DNA from: Pseudomonas baetica
GTDB taxonomy: Bacteria; Pseudomonadota; Gammaproteobacteria; Pseudomonadales; Pseudomonadaceae
Length of the DNA: 64,000 nucleotides
Direction: 5' to 3'
NCBI RefSeq assembly: GCF_002813455.1
Contig: NZ_PHHE01000001.1
Span: forward strand, 1,240,001-1,304,000
The notes beneath the pieces were generated by a model. That model was not told where the DNA came from, did no database searches, and saw nothing but the letters and a program-made list of their open reading frames with translations. The position numbers and the translations under genes are program-made. Of this stretch, positions 54,727-63,290 are shown one piece after another (positions within the stretch are counted from its first letter, which is position 1; each line of letters opens with the position of its first letter).

Positions 54727-55821
54727 ATGTCACTCACCCTGGAGCACGTCTGCCGTACCGTCGAAGGCCAGACCTGGATCGACGATGCGTGCCTGAAATT
54801 CGAACCCGGTTCCTTCAACGTTTTGCTCGGGCGCACCTTGTCCGGCAAGACCAGCCTGATGCGCCTGATGGCAGGTTTAGACAAGCCCGACAGCGGCCGC
54901 ATCCTGATGAACGGCGTCGACGTCACCCAACGTCCGGTGCGGTTGCGCAACGTGTCGATGGTCTATCAGCAGTTCATCAACTACCCGACGATGACCGTGT
55001 TCGAGAACATCGCCTCGCCCCTGCGTCAGGCCGGTGTGTCGAAAGAGATCATCCACAGCAAAGTGCAGGAAACCGCGAAGATGCTGCGCATCGAGAAGTT
55101 TCTGCAGCGCTACCCGCTGGAACTTTCCGGGGGACAGCAGCAACGCACGGCCATGGCCCGGGCGCTGGTCAAGGATGCCGAACTGATCCTGTTCGACGAG
55201 CCGCTGGTCAACCTCGACTACAAACTGCGCGAAGAACTGCGTCAGGAAATGCGCGAGCTGTTCAAGCTGCGCCACACCATTGCGATTTACGCCACCACCG
55301 AGCCCAACGAAGCGTTGGCGCTGGGCGGCACCACGACCATTCTTCACGAAGGCCGGGTGATCCAGAGCGGCCCGTCGACCTCGGTTTACCACCAGCCGCA
55401 AACCGTGCTGGCCGCCGAGTTGTTTTCCGAACCGCCAATCAATCTGATGCCGGGGCGAATTGCCGGCAATGAAGTCAGTTTTGCCAACTTCGTCCACTTC
55501 CCGTTGAACGTTGACCTGCGCCCGGTGGGCGAGGGCGAGTTCCGCTTCGGCGTGCGCCCCAGCCATATCTCGCTGGTGCCGAGCAACGATGACGATCTGG
55601 AATTGGCGGTCACCGTCGAAGTCGCCGAGATCAGCGGTTCGGAAACCTTCCTGCACGTGCGCAACGAGCATTTTCTGCTGGTGCTGCACCTGCCTGGCGT
55701 TCACGAATACGACGTCGATGCGCCGATCCGCATCTATATCCCGACCCATAAACTGTTCGTTTTCGATGCGCAGGGCCGTCTGGTGCAAGCACCGGGCCGG
55801 CGCGTCGCGAGGGTTGCCTGA
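54727..55821 (+). CDS. glpS: ABC importer ATPase, GlpS-like
   Basis: The 364-residue subunit has Walker A LLGRTLSGKTSL, an intact signature LSGGQQQRTAMARAL, Walker B LILFDEPLVNLD and a C-terminal TOBE-type regulatory domain. Its switch region reads IYATTEPNEALAL, so the H-loop His is missing. The partner GlpT-like subunit has the opposite defect. The set of genes matches the glycerol importer GlpSTPQV of rhizobia; glycerol or a similar polyol is the likely cargo, by inference. Its stop overlaps the next start by one base. Confidence 0.86.
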   Translation: MSLTLEHVCRTVEGQTWIDDACLKFEPGSFNVLLGRTLSGKTSLMRLMAGLDKPDSGRILMNGVDVTQRPVRLRNVSMVYQQFINYPTMTVFENIASPLRQAGVSKEIIHSKVQETAKMLRIEKFLQRYPLELSGGQQQRTAMARALVKDAELILFDEPLVNLDYKLREELRQEMRELFKLRHTIAIYATTEPNEALALGGTTTILHEGRVIQSGPSTSVYHQPQTVLAAELFSEPPINLMPGRIAGNEVSFANFVHFPLNVDLRPVGEGEFRFGVRPSHISLVPSNDDDLELAVTVEVAEISGSETFLHVRNEHFLLVLHLPGVHEYDVDAPIRIYIPTHKLFVFDAQGRLVQAPGRRVARVA

Positions 55822-56930
55822 TGGCCGAAATCCGTTTGCAACACCTCGCCCACAGCTACAGCAAAACCCCCGGCGGCGCGGAGGATTATGCGATCCGCGA
55901 AATGGATCACGTCTGGGAACAGGGCGGCGCCTATGCCTTGCTTGGACCTTCGGGTTGCGGCAAGTCGACCTTGCTCAACATCATTTCCGGCCTGCTCAGC
56001 CCCTCGCAGGGTCATGTGTTGTTCGACGGCAAAGCGGTCAACGACCTCTCGCCGGAGAAGCGCAACATCGCTCAGGTTTTCCAGTTTCCGGTGGTGTACG
56101 ACACCATGACCGTGTTCGATAACCTCGCGTTTCCCCTGCGCAATCAGGGCATGGCCGAGGCGAAAGTACACAGCAAGGTGCAGGAAATTGCCGAGGTCCT
56201 CGACCTGCAAAACCTGCTGAGCAAAAAGGCCCGCAACCTCACCGCCGACGAGAAACAGAAAGTCTCCATGGGTCGTGGTCTGGTGCGTGACGATGTCTCG
56301 GCAATCCTTTTCGATGAACCGCTGACGGTGATCGATCCGCACCTGAAGTGGAAACTGCGGCGCAAGCTCAAGCAGATCCACGAGCAGTTCAACATCACCA
56401 TGGTCTACGTCACCCACGATCAGCTGGAGGCCTCGACCTTCGCCGACAAGATCGCGGTGATGTACGGCGGCCAGATCGTTCAGTTCGGCACCCCACGGGA
56501 ATTGTTTGAGCGGCCGAGCCACACCTTTGTCGGCTACTTCATCGGCAGCCCCGGCATGAACCTGATCGAAGTGCAGCCGCAGCCCGGCGGCGTCGGTTTC
56601 GCCTCGACCCACCTGCCGTTGTCCGACGCCATGCAGCGGTATATCGAACACGGCCAGTGGAAAAATCTGAAGGTCGGTATCCGCCCCGAGTTTATTCACG
56701 TGTGGGACGAGCCGTTTGACGACGCGATGCAGGCCAGGGTCGTACACGTCGAAGACCTCGGCACCTACAAGATCATGACCCTCGACCTCGATGGCGCGCC
56801 GCTGAAAGTGCGTCTGGCGGAAGACAAACCGGTGCCGCAGGGCACCGCTTACATCAGTTTTCCGGCGCAGTGGCTGATGGTCTATGCCGATGAGTTTCTG
56901 CTCGAAGCCGACGAAGAGGTGCAGCCATGA
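55821..56930 (+). CDS. glpT: ABC importer ATPase, GlpT-like
   Basis: The 369-residue subunit has Walker A LLGPSGCGKSTL, Walker B AILFDEPLTVIDP and an intact H-loop YVTHDQLEAST. Its signature is degenerate, LTADEKQKVSMGR in place of LSGGQQQR. Paired with the GlpS-like subunit this leaves one complete and one impaired ATP site. A TOBE-like C-terminal domain follows. It overlaps the permease gene by 4 bases. It is unrelated to the glycerol-3-phosphate antiporter of the same name in E. coli. Confidence 0.86.
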   Translation: MAEIRLQHLAHSYSKTPGGAEDYAIREMDHVWEQGGAYALLGPSGCGKSTLLNIISGLLSPSQGHVLFDGKAVNDLSPEKRNIAQVFQFPVVYDTMTVFDNLAFPLRNQGMAEAKVHSKVQEIAEVLDLQNLLSKKARNLTADEKQKVSMGRGLVRDDVSAILFDEPLTVIDPHLKWKLRRKLKQIHEQFNITMVYVTHDQLEASTFADKIAVMYGGQIVQFGTPRELFERPSHTFVGYFIGSPGMNLIEVQPQPGGVGFASTHLPLSDAMQRYIEHGQWKNLKVGIRPEFIHVWDEPFDDAMQARVVHVEDLGTYKIMTLDLDGAPLKVRLAEDKPVPQGTAYISFPAQWLMVYADEFLLEADEEVQP

Positions 56931-57793
56931 ACAAGGTGCAGAACAACAAGGCCTGGTGGCTGGTGTTGCCGGTGTTCCTGCTGGTGGCGTTCAGTGCGGT
57001 GATCCCGATGATGACCGTGGTCAACTATTCGGTGCAGGACATCTTCGACCAGTCCAGCCGTTATTTCGTCGGTGCCGACTGGTACAAGCAAGTGCTGCTC
57101 GATCCGCGTTTGCACGACTCGCTACTACGGCAGTTCATCTACTCGGCCTGCGTCTTGTTGATCGAAATCCCGCTGGGCATCGCCGTCGCCCTGACCATGC
57201 CGACCAAGGGCCGCTGGTCGTCACTGGTACTGATCATTCTGGCGATTCCGCTGCTGATTCCGTGGAACGTGGTTGGCACCATTTGGCAGATCTTTGGCCG
57301 CGCTGACATCGGCCTGCTCGGTTCCAGTCTTAATGCCATGGGCATCAGCTACAACTATGCGGCCAACACCATGGACGCCTGGGTCACGGTGCTGGTGATG
57401 GACGTCTGGCACTGGACTTCATTGGTGGCGCTGCTGTGCTTCTCCGGGCTACGGGCGATTCCCGACGTGTATTACCAGGCCGCGCGAATTGATCGGGCTT
57501 CGGCCTGGGCGGTGTTCCGCCACATTCAGTTGCCCAAGTTGAAGAGCGTGCTGCTGATCGCGGTGATGCTGCGCTTCATGGACAGTTTCATGATCTACAC
57601 CGAGCCGTTCGTGCTCACCGGCGGCGGGCCGGGTAACGCCACGACCTTCTTGAGTCAGACGTTGACGCAAATGGCCGTAGGCCAATTCGATCTCGGTCCG
57701 GCAGCGGCTTTCTCGCTGGTGTACTTCCTGATCATCCTGTTGGTGTCCTGGCTGTTCTACACCGCCATGACGCACTCCGACGCCAACCGCTGA
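56927..57793 (+). CDS. glpP: ABC importer permease, GlpP-like
   Basis: The 288-residue MalF-type permease has six or so helices and the EAA-loop equivalent YYQAARIDRASAWAVFRHIQLP, which docks to the ATPases. It pairs with the next permease. Confidence 0.88.
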   Translation: MNKVQNNKAWWLVLPVFLLVAFSAVIPMMTVVNYSVQDIFDQSSRYFVGADWYKQVLLDPRLHDSLLRQFIYSACVLLIEIPLGIAVALTMPTKGRWSSLVLIILAIPLLIPWNVVGTIWQIFGRADIGLLGSSLNAMGISYNYAANTMDAWVTVLVMDVWHWTSLVALLCFSGLRAIPDVYYQAARIDRASAWAVFRHIQLPKLKSVLLIAVMLRFMDSFMIYTEPFVLTGGGPGNATTFLSQTLTQMAVGQFDLGPAAAFSLVYFLIILLVSWLFYTAMTHSDANR

Positions 57794-57802
57794 GGCCCGG
57801 CC

Positions 57803-58603
57803 ATGAGCAAAAGAAAGCTGATTCCGTTGCTGGTCTACATCTTGTTCCTGCTGGTGCCGATCTACTGGCTGCTGAACATGTCCTTCAAGAGCAACACCGA
57901 AATCCTCGGAGGCCTGACGCTTTTCCCACAGGATTTCACGCTGGCGAACTACAAGGTGATCTTCACCGATCCCAGTTGGTACACCGGTTATCTGAACTCG
58001 CTGTATTACGTCAGCCTGAACACGGTGATTTCCCTGAGTGTGGCGTTGCCGGCAGCCTATGCGTTTTCCCGCTATCGTTTTCTCGGCGACAAGCACTTGT
58101 TCTTCTGGCTGCTAACCAATCGCATGGCGCCGCCGGCGGTGTTTTTGCTGCCGTTTTTCCAGCTGTATTCGTCGATTGGCCTGTTCGACACGCACATCGC
58201 CGTGGCACTGGCGCACTGCCTGTTCAACGTGCCGTTGGCGGTGTGGATTCTGGAAGGCTTCATGTCGGGTGTGCCGAAGGAAATCGACGAAACCGCCTAC
58301 ATTGATGGCTACAGTTTTCCCAAGTTCTTCGTGAAGATTTTCATCCCGTTGATCCGCTCCGGGATCGGCGTCACGGCGTTTTTCTGCTTCATGTTTTCCT
58401 GGGTCGAGCTGCTGCTGGCGCGCACGCTGACCTCGGTCAACGCCAAGCCGATCGCGGCGGTGATGACGCGCACGGTCTCGGCTTCGGGTATCGACTGGGG
58501 CGTGCTGGCGGCGGCGGGGGTGTTGACCATTCTGCCGGGCATGCTGGTGATCTGGTTTGTTCGCAATCACGTGGCCAAGGGCTTTGCCCTCGGTCGGGTC
58601 TGA
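57803..58603 (+). CDS. glpQ: ABC importer permease, GlpQ-like
   Basis: The 266-residue MalG-type permease has six helices and the EAA loop EIDETAYIDGYSFPKFFVKIFIP. The start follows GAGGCCCGGCC at 57803. It ends 10 bases before the DUF2160 gene. Confidence 0.88.
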   Translation: MSKRKLIPLLVYILFLLVPIYWLLNMSFKSNTEILGGLTLFPQDFTLANYKVIFTDPSWYTGYLNSLYYVSLNTVISLSVALPAAYAFSRYRFLGDKHLFFWLLTNRMAPPAVFLLPFFQLYSSIGLFDTHIAVALAHCLFNVPLAVWILEGFMSGVPKEIDETAYIDGYSFPKFFVKIFIPLIRSGIGVTAFFCFMFSWVELLLARTLTSVNAKPIAAVMTRTVSASGIDWGVLAAAGVLTILPGMLVIWFVRNHVAKGFALGRV

Positions 58604-58613
58604 GGAGCTGATG

Positions 58614-58886
58614 ATGGAATGGATGAGTTGGACGACACCTACAGCCGCATTCTTTATCGTCATCGGCCTGATTCTGGCGGGTATGACCACGTGGGAATTG
58701 CGCTCGCCGAGCATTCTGCGGCGAGGTTTTCTGCCGATTGCCACCACCCGTGGCGATCGCTTGTTTATCGGTCTTCTCGGCAGCGCCTACCTGCATTTGC
58801 TGGTCATCGGCGCCACCGACTGGAGCATCTGGGTCGCGTCCGCGTTGTCCCTGGTGTGGCTGTTGGCTGTGATGCGTTGGGGCTAG
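58614..58886 (+). CDS. DUF2160 small membrane protein of the importer operon
   Basis: This 90-residue protein has two or three helices (AAFFIVIGLILAGMTTWEL, LFIGLLGSAYLHLLVIGA, IWVASALSLVWLLAVMRWG) and a conserved LRRGFLPIATTRGDRLFIGL segment. DUF2160 proteins occur inside this importer type (the glpU position) and probably assist the permeases; their exact role is unknown. The second of two adjacent ATGs is chosen because GGAG lies 6 bases before it. Confidence 0.85.
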   Translation: MEWMSWTTPTAAFFIVIGLILAGMTTWELRSPSILRRGFLPIATTRGDRLFIGLLGSAYLHLLVIGATDWSIWVASALSLVWLLAVMRWG

Positions 58887-58934
58887 TCGAGTCGCTCGAC
58901 AATCGTGCCCCGAAATCCTAAACAGGAGGTCTCT

Positions 58935-60677
58935 ATGTTCGACAAAAACAATAAGCTGCGACATAGCATTTCATTGGCAGCCATGCTGGCACTCAGTGGT
59001 TTGAGCGCATCTGCCTGGGCCGATGCCTACGAAGACGCCGCGAAAAAGTGGATCGGCAGCGAATTCAAACCGTCGACCCTGACGGCCGAACAGCAGCTGG
59101 AAGAATTGAAGTGGTTCATCAAGGCGGCCGAGCCGTTTCGCGGCATGAACATCAAGGTGGTTTCGGAAACCCTGACCACCCATGAATATGAGTCCAAGGT
59201 GCTGGCCAAGGCCTTCACTGAAATCACCGGGATCAAGCTCACCCACGACCTGCTGCAAGAAGGCGACGTGGTGGAAAAAATGCAGACGGTGATGCAGTCC
59301 GACAAGAATATCTACGACGGCTGGGTCAACGACTCGGACCTGATCGGCACGCACTTTCGCTATGGCAAGACCGAATCGATCACCGACCTGATGGCTAACG
59401 AAGGCAAGAACTTCACCTCGCCGACCCTCGATCTCAAGGACTTCATCGGCATCTCGTTTACCACGGCGCCGGACGGCAAAATCTACCAACTGCCCGACCA
59501 GCAATTCGCCAACCTTTACTGGTTCCGTGCCGACTGGTTCGAACGGGCGGATCTGAAAGCCAAGTTCAAGGAAAAGTACGGCTATGAATTGGGCGTACCG
59601 GTGAACTGGTCAGCCTATGAAGACATCGCCAAATTCTTCAGCGAAGACGTCAAGGAAATCGACGGCAAACGTGTTTACGGGCACATGGACTACGGCAAGA
59701 AAGACCCGTCGCTGGGCTGGCGCTTCACCGATGCCTGGTTCTCCATGGCCGGTGGCGGCGACAAAGGCCTGCCCAACGGTCTGCCGGTGGACGAGTGGGG
59801 GATTCGCGTCGAGGACTGCCATCCGGTCGGTTCCAGCGTGACCCGCGGCGGCGACACCAACGGTCCGGCGGCAGTGTTTGCCACCACCAAATACGTCGAT
59901 TGGCTCAAGGCCTACGCGCCACCGGAAGCGGCGGGCATGACCTTCTCCGAGTCGGGGCCGGTGCCATCCCAAGGCAACATCGCCCAACAGATTTTCTGGT
60001 ACACCGCGTTCACCGCCGACATGACCAAACCCGGCCTGCCGGTGGTCAACGCCGACGGCACGCCGAAATGGCGCATGGCGCCGTCGCCTAAAGGGCCGTA
60101 TTGGGAAGAGGGCATGAAGCTCGGTTATCAGGATGTGGGGTCGTGGACGTTCATGAAATCCACGCCTGAGAAACAGAAACTCGCGGCGTGGCTGTACGCG
60201 CAGTTTGTGACCTCGAAAACTGTTTCGCTGAAAAAAACCATTGTCGGTCTGACACCGATTCGCGAGTCGGACATCAACTCGCAGGCCATGACCGATCTGG
60301 CGCCGAAACTCGGTGGTCTGGTCGAGTTCTACCGCAGCCCGGCCCGCGTGCAATGGTCACCTACCGGCACCAACGTGCCGGACTACCCGCGTCTGGCGCA
60401 ATTGTGGTGGAGCCATATCGCGGAAGCAGCGAGCGGCGAGAAAACTCCACAGCAGGCGCTGGATGGCTTGGCGAAAGATCAGGACGCGATCATGACGCGT
60501 CTGGAACGCTCCAAGGCCCAAGCCACTTGCGCACCAAAAATGAACCCGGAGCGGGATGCTCAGTACTGGTTTGATCAACCGGGCGCACCGAAACCGAAAC
60601 TGGCGAATGAGAAGCCGAAGGGTGAGACGGTGAGCTACAACGAACTGCTGAAATCGTGGGCGGATGCGCGTAAGTAA
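58935..60677 (+). CDS. glpV: ABC importer periplasmic binding protein, GlpV-like
   Basis: The 580-residue protein has a signal peptide (HSISLAAMLALSGLSASAWA) and a large extracellular solute-binding family 1 fold. At 580 residues it is longer than typical sugar-binding proteins but normal for the glycerol-type set. AGGAGGTCTCT is a strong ribosome site, in keeping with high expression of binding proteins. It closes the operon and is followed by a terminator. Confidence 0.88.
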   Translation: MFDKNNKLRHSISLAAMLALSGLSASAWADAYEDAAKKWIGSEFKPSTLTAEQQLEELKWFIKAAEPFRGMNIKVVSETLTTHEYESKVLAKAFTEITGIKLTHDLLQEGDVVEKMQTVMQSDKNIYDGWVNDSDLIGTHFRYGKTESITDLMANEGKNFTSPTLDLKDFIGISFTTAPDGKIYQLPDQQFANLYWFRADWFERADLKAKFKEKYGYELGVPVNWSAYEDIAKFFSEDVKEIDGKRVYGHMDYGKKDPSLGWRFTDAWFSMAGGGDKGLPNGLPVDEWGIRVEDCHPVGSSVTRGGDTNGPAAVFATTKYVDWLKAYAPPEAAGMTFSESGPVPSQGNIAQQIFWYTAFTADMTKPGLPVVNADGTPKWRMAPSPKGPYWEEGMKLGYQDVGSWTFMKSTPEKQKLAAWLYAQFVTSKTVSLKKTIVGLTPIRESDINSQAMTDLAPKLGGLVEFYRSPARVQWSPTGTNVPDYPRLAQLWWSHIAEAASGEKTPQQALDGLAKDQDAIMTRLERSKAQATCAPKMNPERDAQYWFDQPGAPKPKLANEKPKGETVSYNELLKSWADARK

Positions 60678-60696
60678 ACGCTGAAATGTGAAAGGC

Positions 60697-60725
60697 AAAC
60701 GGCACCGCGAGGTGCCGTTTTTTTT
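60697..60725 (+). terminator. Rho-independent terminator of the importer operon
   Basis: AAACGGCACC / GGTGCCGTTT stem of 10 bp with a GCGA loop, followed by TTTTT. Confidence 0.92.
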
Positions 60726-60744
60726 GGCGCCTGATCTACCGCTT

Positions 60745-60901
60745 TCGCTTGCAGGCAAGCTCCCACAGGTTTCTGAGTCACTCACAAATTCCGAGTGCAC
60801 CCGAAACCACTGTGGGAGCTTGCCTGCAAGCGATTCGGTCTGACATTCAACATTGTTATCGACTGACCCGCCGCCATCGTCAACAGGCTGGCTCCCACAG
60901 G
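60745..60901. repeat. REPIN of a third sequence type plus degenerate copy
   Basis: The inverted pair has core GTGGGAGCTTGCCTGCAAGCGA, unlike the GCGAGC(C/T)TGCTCGCGAA cores elsewhere in the window. A degenerate third arm (CAACAGGCTGGCTCCCACAG) ends at 60901. Confidence 0.85.
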
Positions 60902-60915
60902 TTCAGGGGCGGTGG

Positions 60916-61293
60916 TTAGACTAAAACAGCCAGATCGGTGTACCGAGCAACCAAAGGATCAGCTGTGAGCAACTTCATCGGTTCGGTCATTGCTGTGGCC
61001 ACGATAATGCGGTCAAACGGATCACGGTGATGGTGCTCAAGATCCTTAACGGCGATGGCGTGCTCTGCAGTCACTGGCAGTTCGATAAAGCCACTGTCGA
61101 GACAATATTGGCGGACTTCTTCCAGATCAACATTCAGCTTGCCGAGCCCGACCTTGATCGCCATTTCCCAGAAGGTGGCGGCGCTGATGTAGATTTCGGC
61201 GGCGTTCTCAATCAATTTTCTGGCTTTGCCGGACAGTCTGGCGTCATCACTGAGCGTCCAGAGCAAAATGTGCGTGTCGAGCAGAAGCCTCAT
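60916..61293 (-). CDS. PIN-domain toxin (VapC-like)
   Basis: The 125-residue protein has the PIN acidic residues in LLLDTHILLWTL (Asp), ATFWEMAIKVGLGKL (Glu) and HHHRDPFDRIIVATAM (Asp pair), as in Mg-dependent RNases such as VapC. It is encoded after the antitoxin with a 4-base ATGA overlap. The LDTHILLW style is that of PIN toxins paired with Phd-type antitoxins. Confidence 0.9.
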   Translation of the reverse strand: MRLLLDTHILLWTLSDDARLSGKARKLIENAAEIYISAATFWEMAIKVGLGKLNVDLEEVRQYCLDSGFIELPVTAEHAIAVKDLEHHHRDPFDRIIVATAMTEPMKLLTADPLVARYTDLAVLV

Positions 61294-61529
61294 ACTTGAG
61301 TGCCCTCAAATGCATCAAGCATGTCATCGGGCAATGGTGAGTCGAAATCGTCGGGCAACACCAGTTTGCCTTTCATTGCGCCAATACGCTGAGCGCTGGG
61401 TTTTCCTACGGGAACGAGGCGGGCCATCGCCCGCCCATGCTTGGCAATCGTGATGACTTGGCCAGCAGCGGCATCATCGACGAGTTTGGATAAATTGTTT
61501 TTGGCTTCAGCCAGCGGAACGATGATCAT
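61290..61529 (-). CDS. Phd/YefM-type antitoxin
   Basis: The 79-residue protein opens with MIIVPLAEAKNNLSKLVDDA and GQVITIAKHGRAMARLVPVG, the Phd DNA-binding fold, and ends with an acidic toxin-wrapping tail (LPDDFDSPLPDDMLDAFEG). ATG 61529 follows GGGGTGAG. The frame is open for 58 more codons upstream but these lack Phd likeness and would cover the operator at 61543. Confidence 0.9.
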   Translation of the reverse strand: MIIVPLAEAKNNLSKLVDDAAAGQVITIAKHGRAMARLVPVGKPSAQRIGAMKGKLVLPDDFDSPLPDDMLDAFEGTQV

Positions 61530-61542
61530 CAGCTCACCCCTG

Positions 61543-61568
61543 TATTCTGGACAAATATAGCCAGAATA
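61543..61568 (-). promoter_or_regulatory. Inverted-repeat operator of the toxin-antitoxin operon
   Basis: TATTCTGG and CCAGAATA are perfect 8-base inverted arms with a 10-base spacer, 14 bases upstream of the antitoxin ATG. This fits autorepression by the Phd-PIN complex. Confidence 0.75.
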
Positions 61569-61805
61569 TTTCAACGCTGCCAAACCATAGACTTCTTCAG
61601 CCCATTCGCAAACGATATCCCTGTTCATTTTTAGCCTCTCGTCGGTTTTCCATCTGCCATGCCTCCACCATAGAGCTATGTACTCAAACTGGCTGTAGGA
61701 CAAAACGGAGGTTGCGGCGAGAGCTTTCGGCGTTTGTGTGGGGACGGGAGCAAATCGGTAAAAAATCGTACGAAAATATCGGCCGACACGATGTCCGAAA
61801 ATCTA
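61569..61805. other. Gene-free stretch upstream of the toxin-antitoxin pair
   Basis: No convincing gene, promoter or RNA is seen. The first 135 bases are in frame with the antitoxin but show no recognisable domain. Confidence 0.4.
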
Positions 61806-61888
61806 TGTAGGAGCTGTTGCAGGCTGCGATCTTTTGATCTTGATTTAAAAACAAGAGCAAAAGATCGCAGCCTGCGGCAGCTCCTACA
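61806..61888. repeat. Long inverted repeat with GCTGCGATCTTTT core
   Basis: TGTAGGAGCTG... and ...CAGCTCCTACA form arms of about 30 bases around a short AT-rich loop. Related fragments occur at 1544-1569, about 50072-50085 and 52486-52500. The left arm on the minus strand provides the TAG stop of the sensor kinase gene. Confidence 0.8.
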
Positions 61889-63290
61889 CGGATGATTCGG
61901 TGGTGGGGAAGCCCAGGCGGAACACAGTCATTACCCCCGGCAAACTCTTAACTTCCGCCACGCCCTGATGCAGGCTCATGATCGAGCGCACGATCGCCAA
62001 CCCCAATCCGGTGCTGCCCTGCGATCTTGAGCGACTGCTATCAACGCGGTAGAAGCGGTCAAACAGATACGGCAAGTGCGCCGCTTCGATCCCGGCGCCG
62101 GGATTGCTCACTAGCAACGACGTGTGCGTCGCCCCTTGTTCTATCAACAACGTGACGGTTTTCCCGTTGGGGCAGTGCCGCAAAGCATTCGACAACAAAT
62201 TGGAAATCGCCCGCTGAATCATCAGCCGATCACCCAGCACCGTCGCGCTCCCGACCACGTTCAAATGAATGCCCTTATCCTGCGCCGACAACGAAAACAT
62301 CTCCGCCACTTTCGTCACTTCAACCTTCAGCGCCACCGATTCAAACGGCGCCAGCGCCGACGGATGACTCACCTGCGCCAGAAACAACATGTCCGACACT
62401 ATCCGCGCTACACGTTCCAGTTCTTCGGTGCATGACACCAGCACATCCTTGTATTCCTCCACCGAGCGCTCGCGGGACAAGGTCACCTGCGCCTTGCCCA
62501 TCAGGTTATTGATCGGCGTGCGTAACTCATGGGCCAGATCATCAGAAAACTGCGACAACTGCTGCACCCCGGCATCCAGCCGATGCAGCATGAAGTTGAT
62601 GCCGTGCGCCAGTTCGCTCAGCTCCTGCGGCATGTTCACCACTGACAGTCGATGATCCAGATCTTGGGTCGAGACCATCGCCGCGACTTTGCGAAATTCG
62701 CGCATCGGCGCCAATCCGCGTTGCACCGCGCCCCACGCCGTGAGGCCGATGAACACCAGCAACAGCGGCAAGGCAATCAGCGTCGAGCGCAAGTAGGCGC
62801 TGAGCAACGCCTCATCGTGGGCGTTATCCACCGACAACAGCACTGGCACGCTGTTGCCGTCCTTGAGGCGAATCAGTTTGGAGGCGGTGAGGAATTTCTT
62901 CCCGTCAGTGTCGGTGCTGTCGCTGTAGGCCAACTGATCTGTGGTCGCGCGAACCGCCTTCAATTCAACCCGTGGATCGGCCAGGCCAGAGCCGGATTTG
63001 AGCAGCGGCGAGCGTTGATTGAGGCGGTCGTAAATGGTCAGCGTGAGGTTGTCGTGGCCCATTACCTGATCGAGCAAAATATGTGGTTTACCGCTGATTT
63101 CGTTGGCGTCGACGTACAGCGACAGGCTGTGTTCGACCTGTTGCATTTTCTTTTCAAGGCTGTCTCTGGAAAGCGCATTCAGTTCATGGGTCAGGGCGAA
63201 ATAAGCGAGGATCGCCAGAAACACCACCAGCAGCGCACCGAGAATACTCACCGTCAAACCCAGGCGCATCGACAGGCTGGCGGGCTTCAT
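61884..63290 (-). CDS. Heavy-metal-type sensor histidine kinase (CusS/IrlS-like)
   Basis: The 468-residue protein has two membrane helices (LTVSILGALLVVFLAILAYF; LIALPLLLVFIGLTAWGAV), a periplasmic sensor of about 130 residues, HAMP, HisKA with the phospho-His in DDLAHELRTPINNL, and an ATPase domain (NLLSNALRHCPNG, GSTGLGLAIV). This layout is that of the CusS/CopS/IrlS metal-sensing group. It overlaps the regulator gene by 4 bases. The stop codon lies within a dispersed repeat. No metal efflux genes are visible in the window; they may lie upstream beyond its end. Confidence 0.9.
   Translation of the reverse strand: MKPASLSMRLGLTVSILGALLVVFLAILAYFALTHELNALSRDSLEKKMQQVEHSLSLYVDANEISGKPHILLDQVMGHDNLTLTIYDRLNQRSPLLKSGSGLADPRVELKAVRATTDQLAYSDSTDTDGKKFLTASKLIRLKDGNSVPVLLSVDNAHDEALLSAYLRSTLIALPLLLVFIGLTAWGAVQRGLAPMREFRKVAAMVSTQDLDHRLSVVNMPQELSELAHGINFMLHRLDAGVQQLSQFSDDLAHELRTPINNLMGKAQVTLSRERSVEEYKDVLVSCTEELERVARIVSDMLFLAQVSHPSALAPFESVALKVEVTKVAEMFSLSAQDKGIHLNVVGSATVLGDRLMIQRAISNLLSNALRHCPNGKTVTLLIEQGATHTSLLVSNPGAGIEAAHLPYLFDRFYRVDSSRSRSQGSTGLGLAIVRSIMSLHQGVAEVKSLPGVMTVFRLGFPTTESSV

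Noticed and set aside
61530..61703. Longer antitoxin with 58 extra N-terminal residues
   Set aside because: The extra part has no Phd likeness, spans a perfect inverted-repeat operator, and the shorter start has a good ribosome site.
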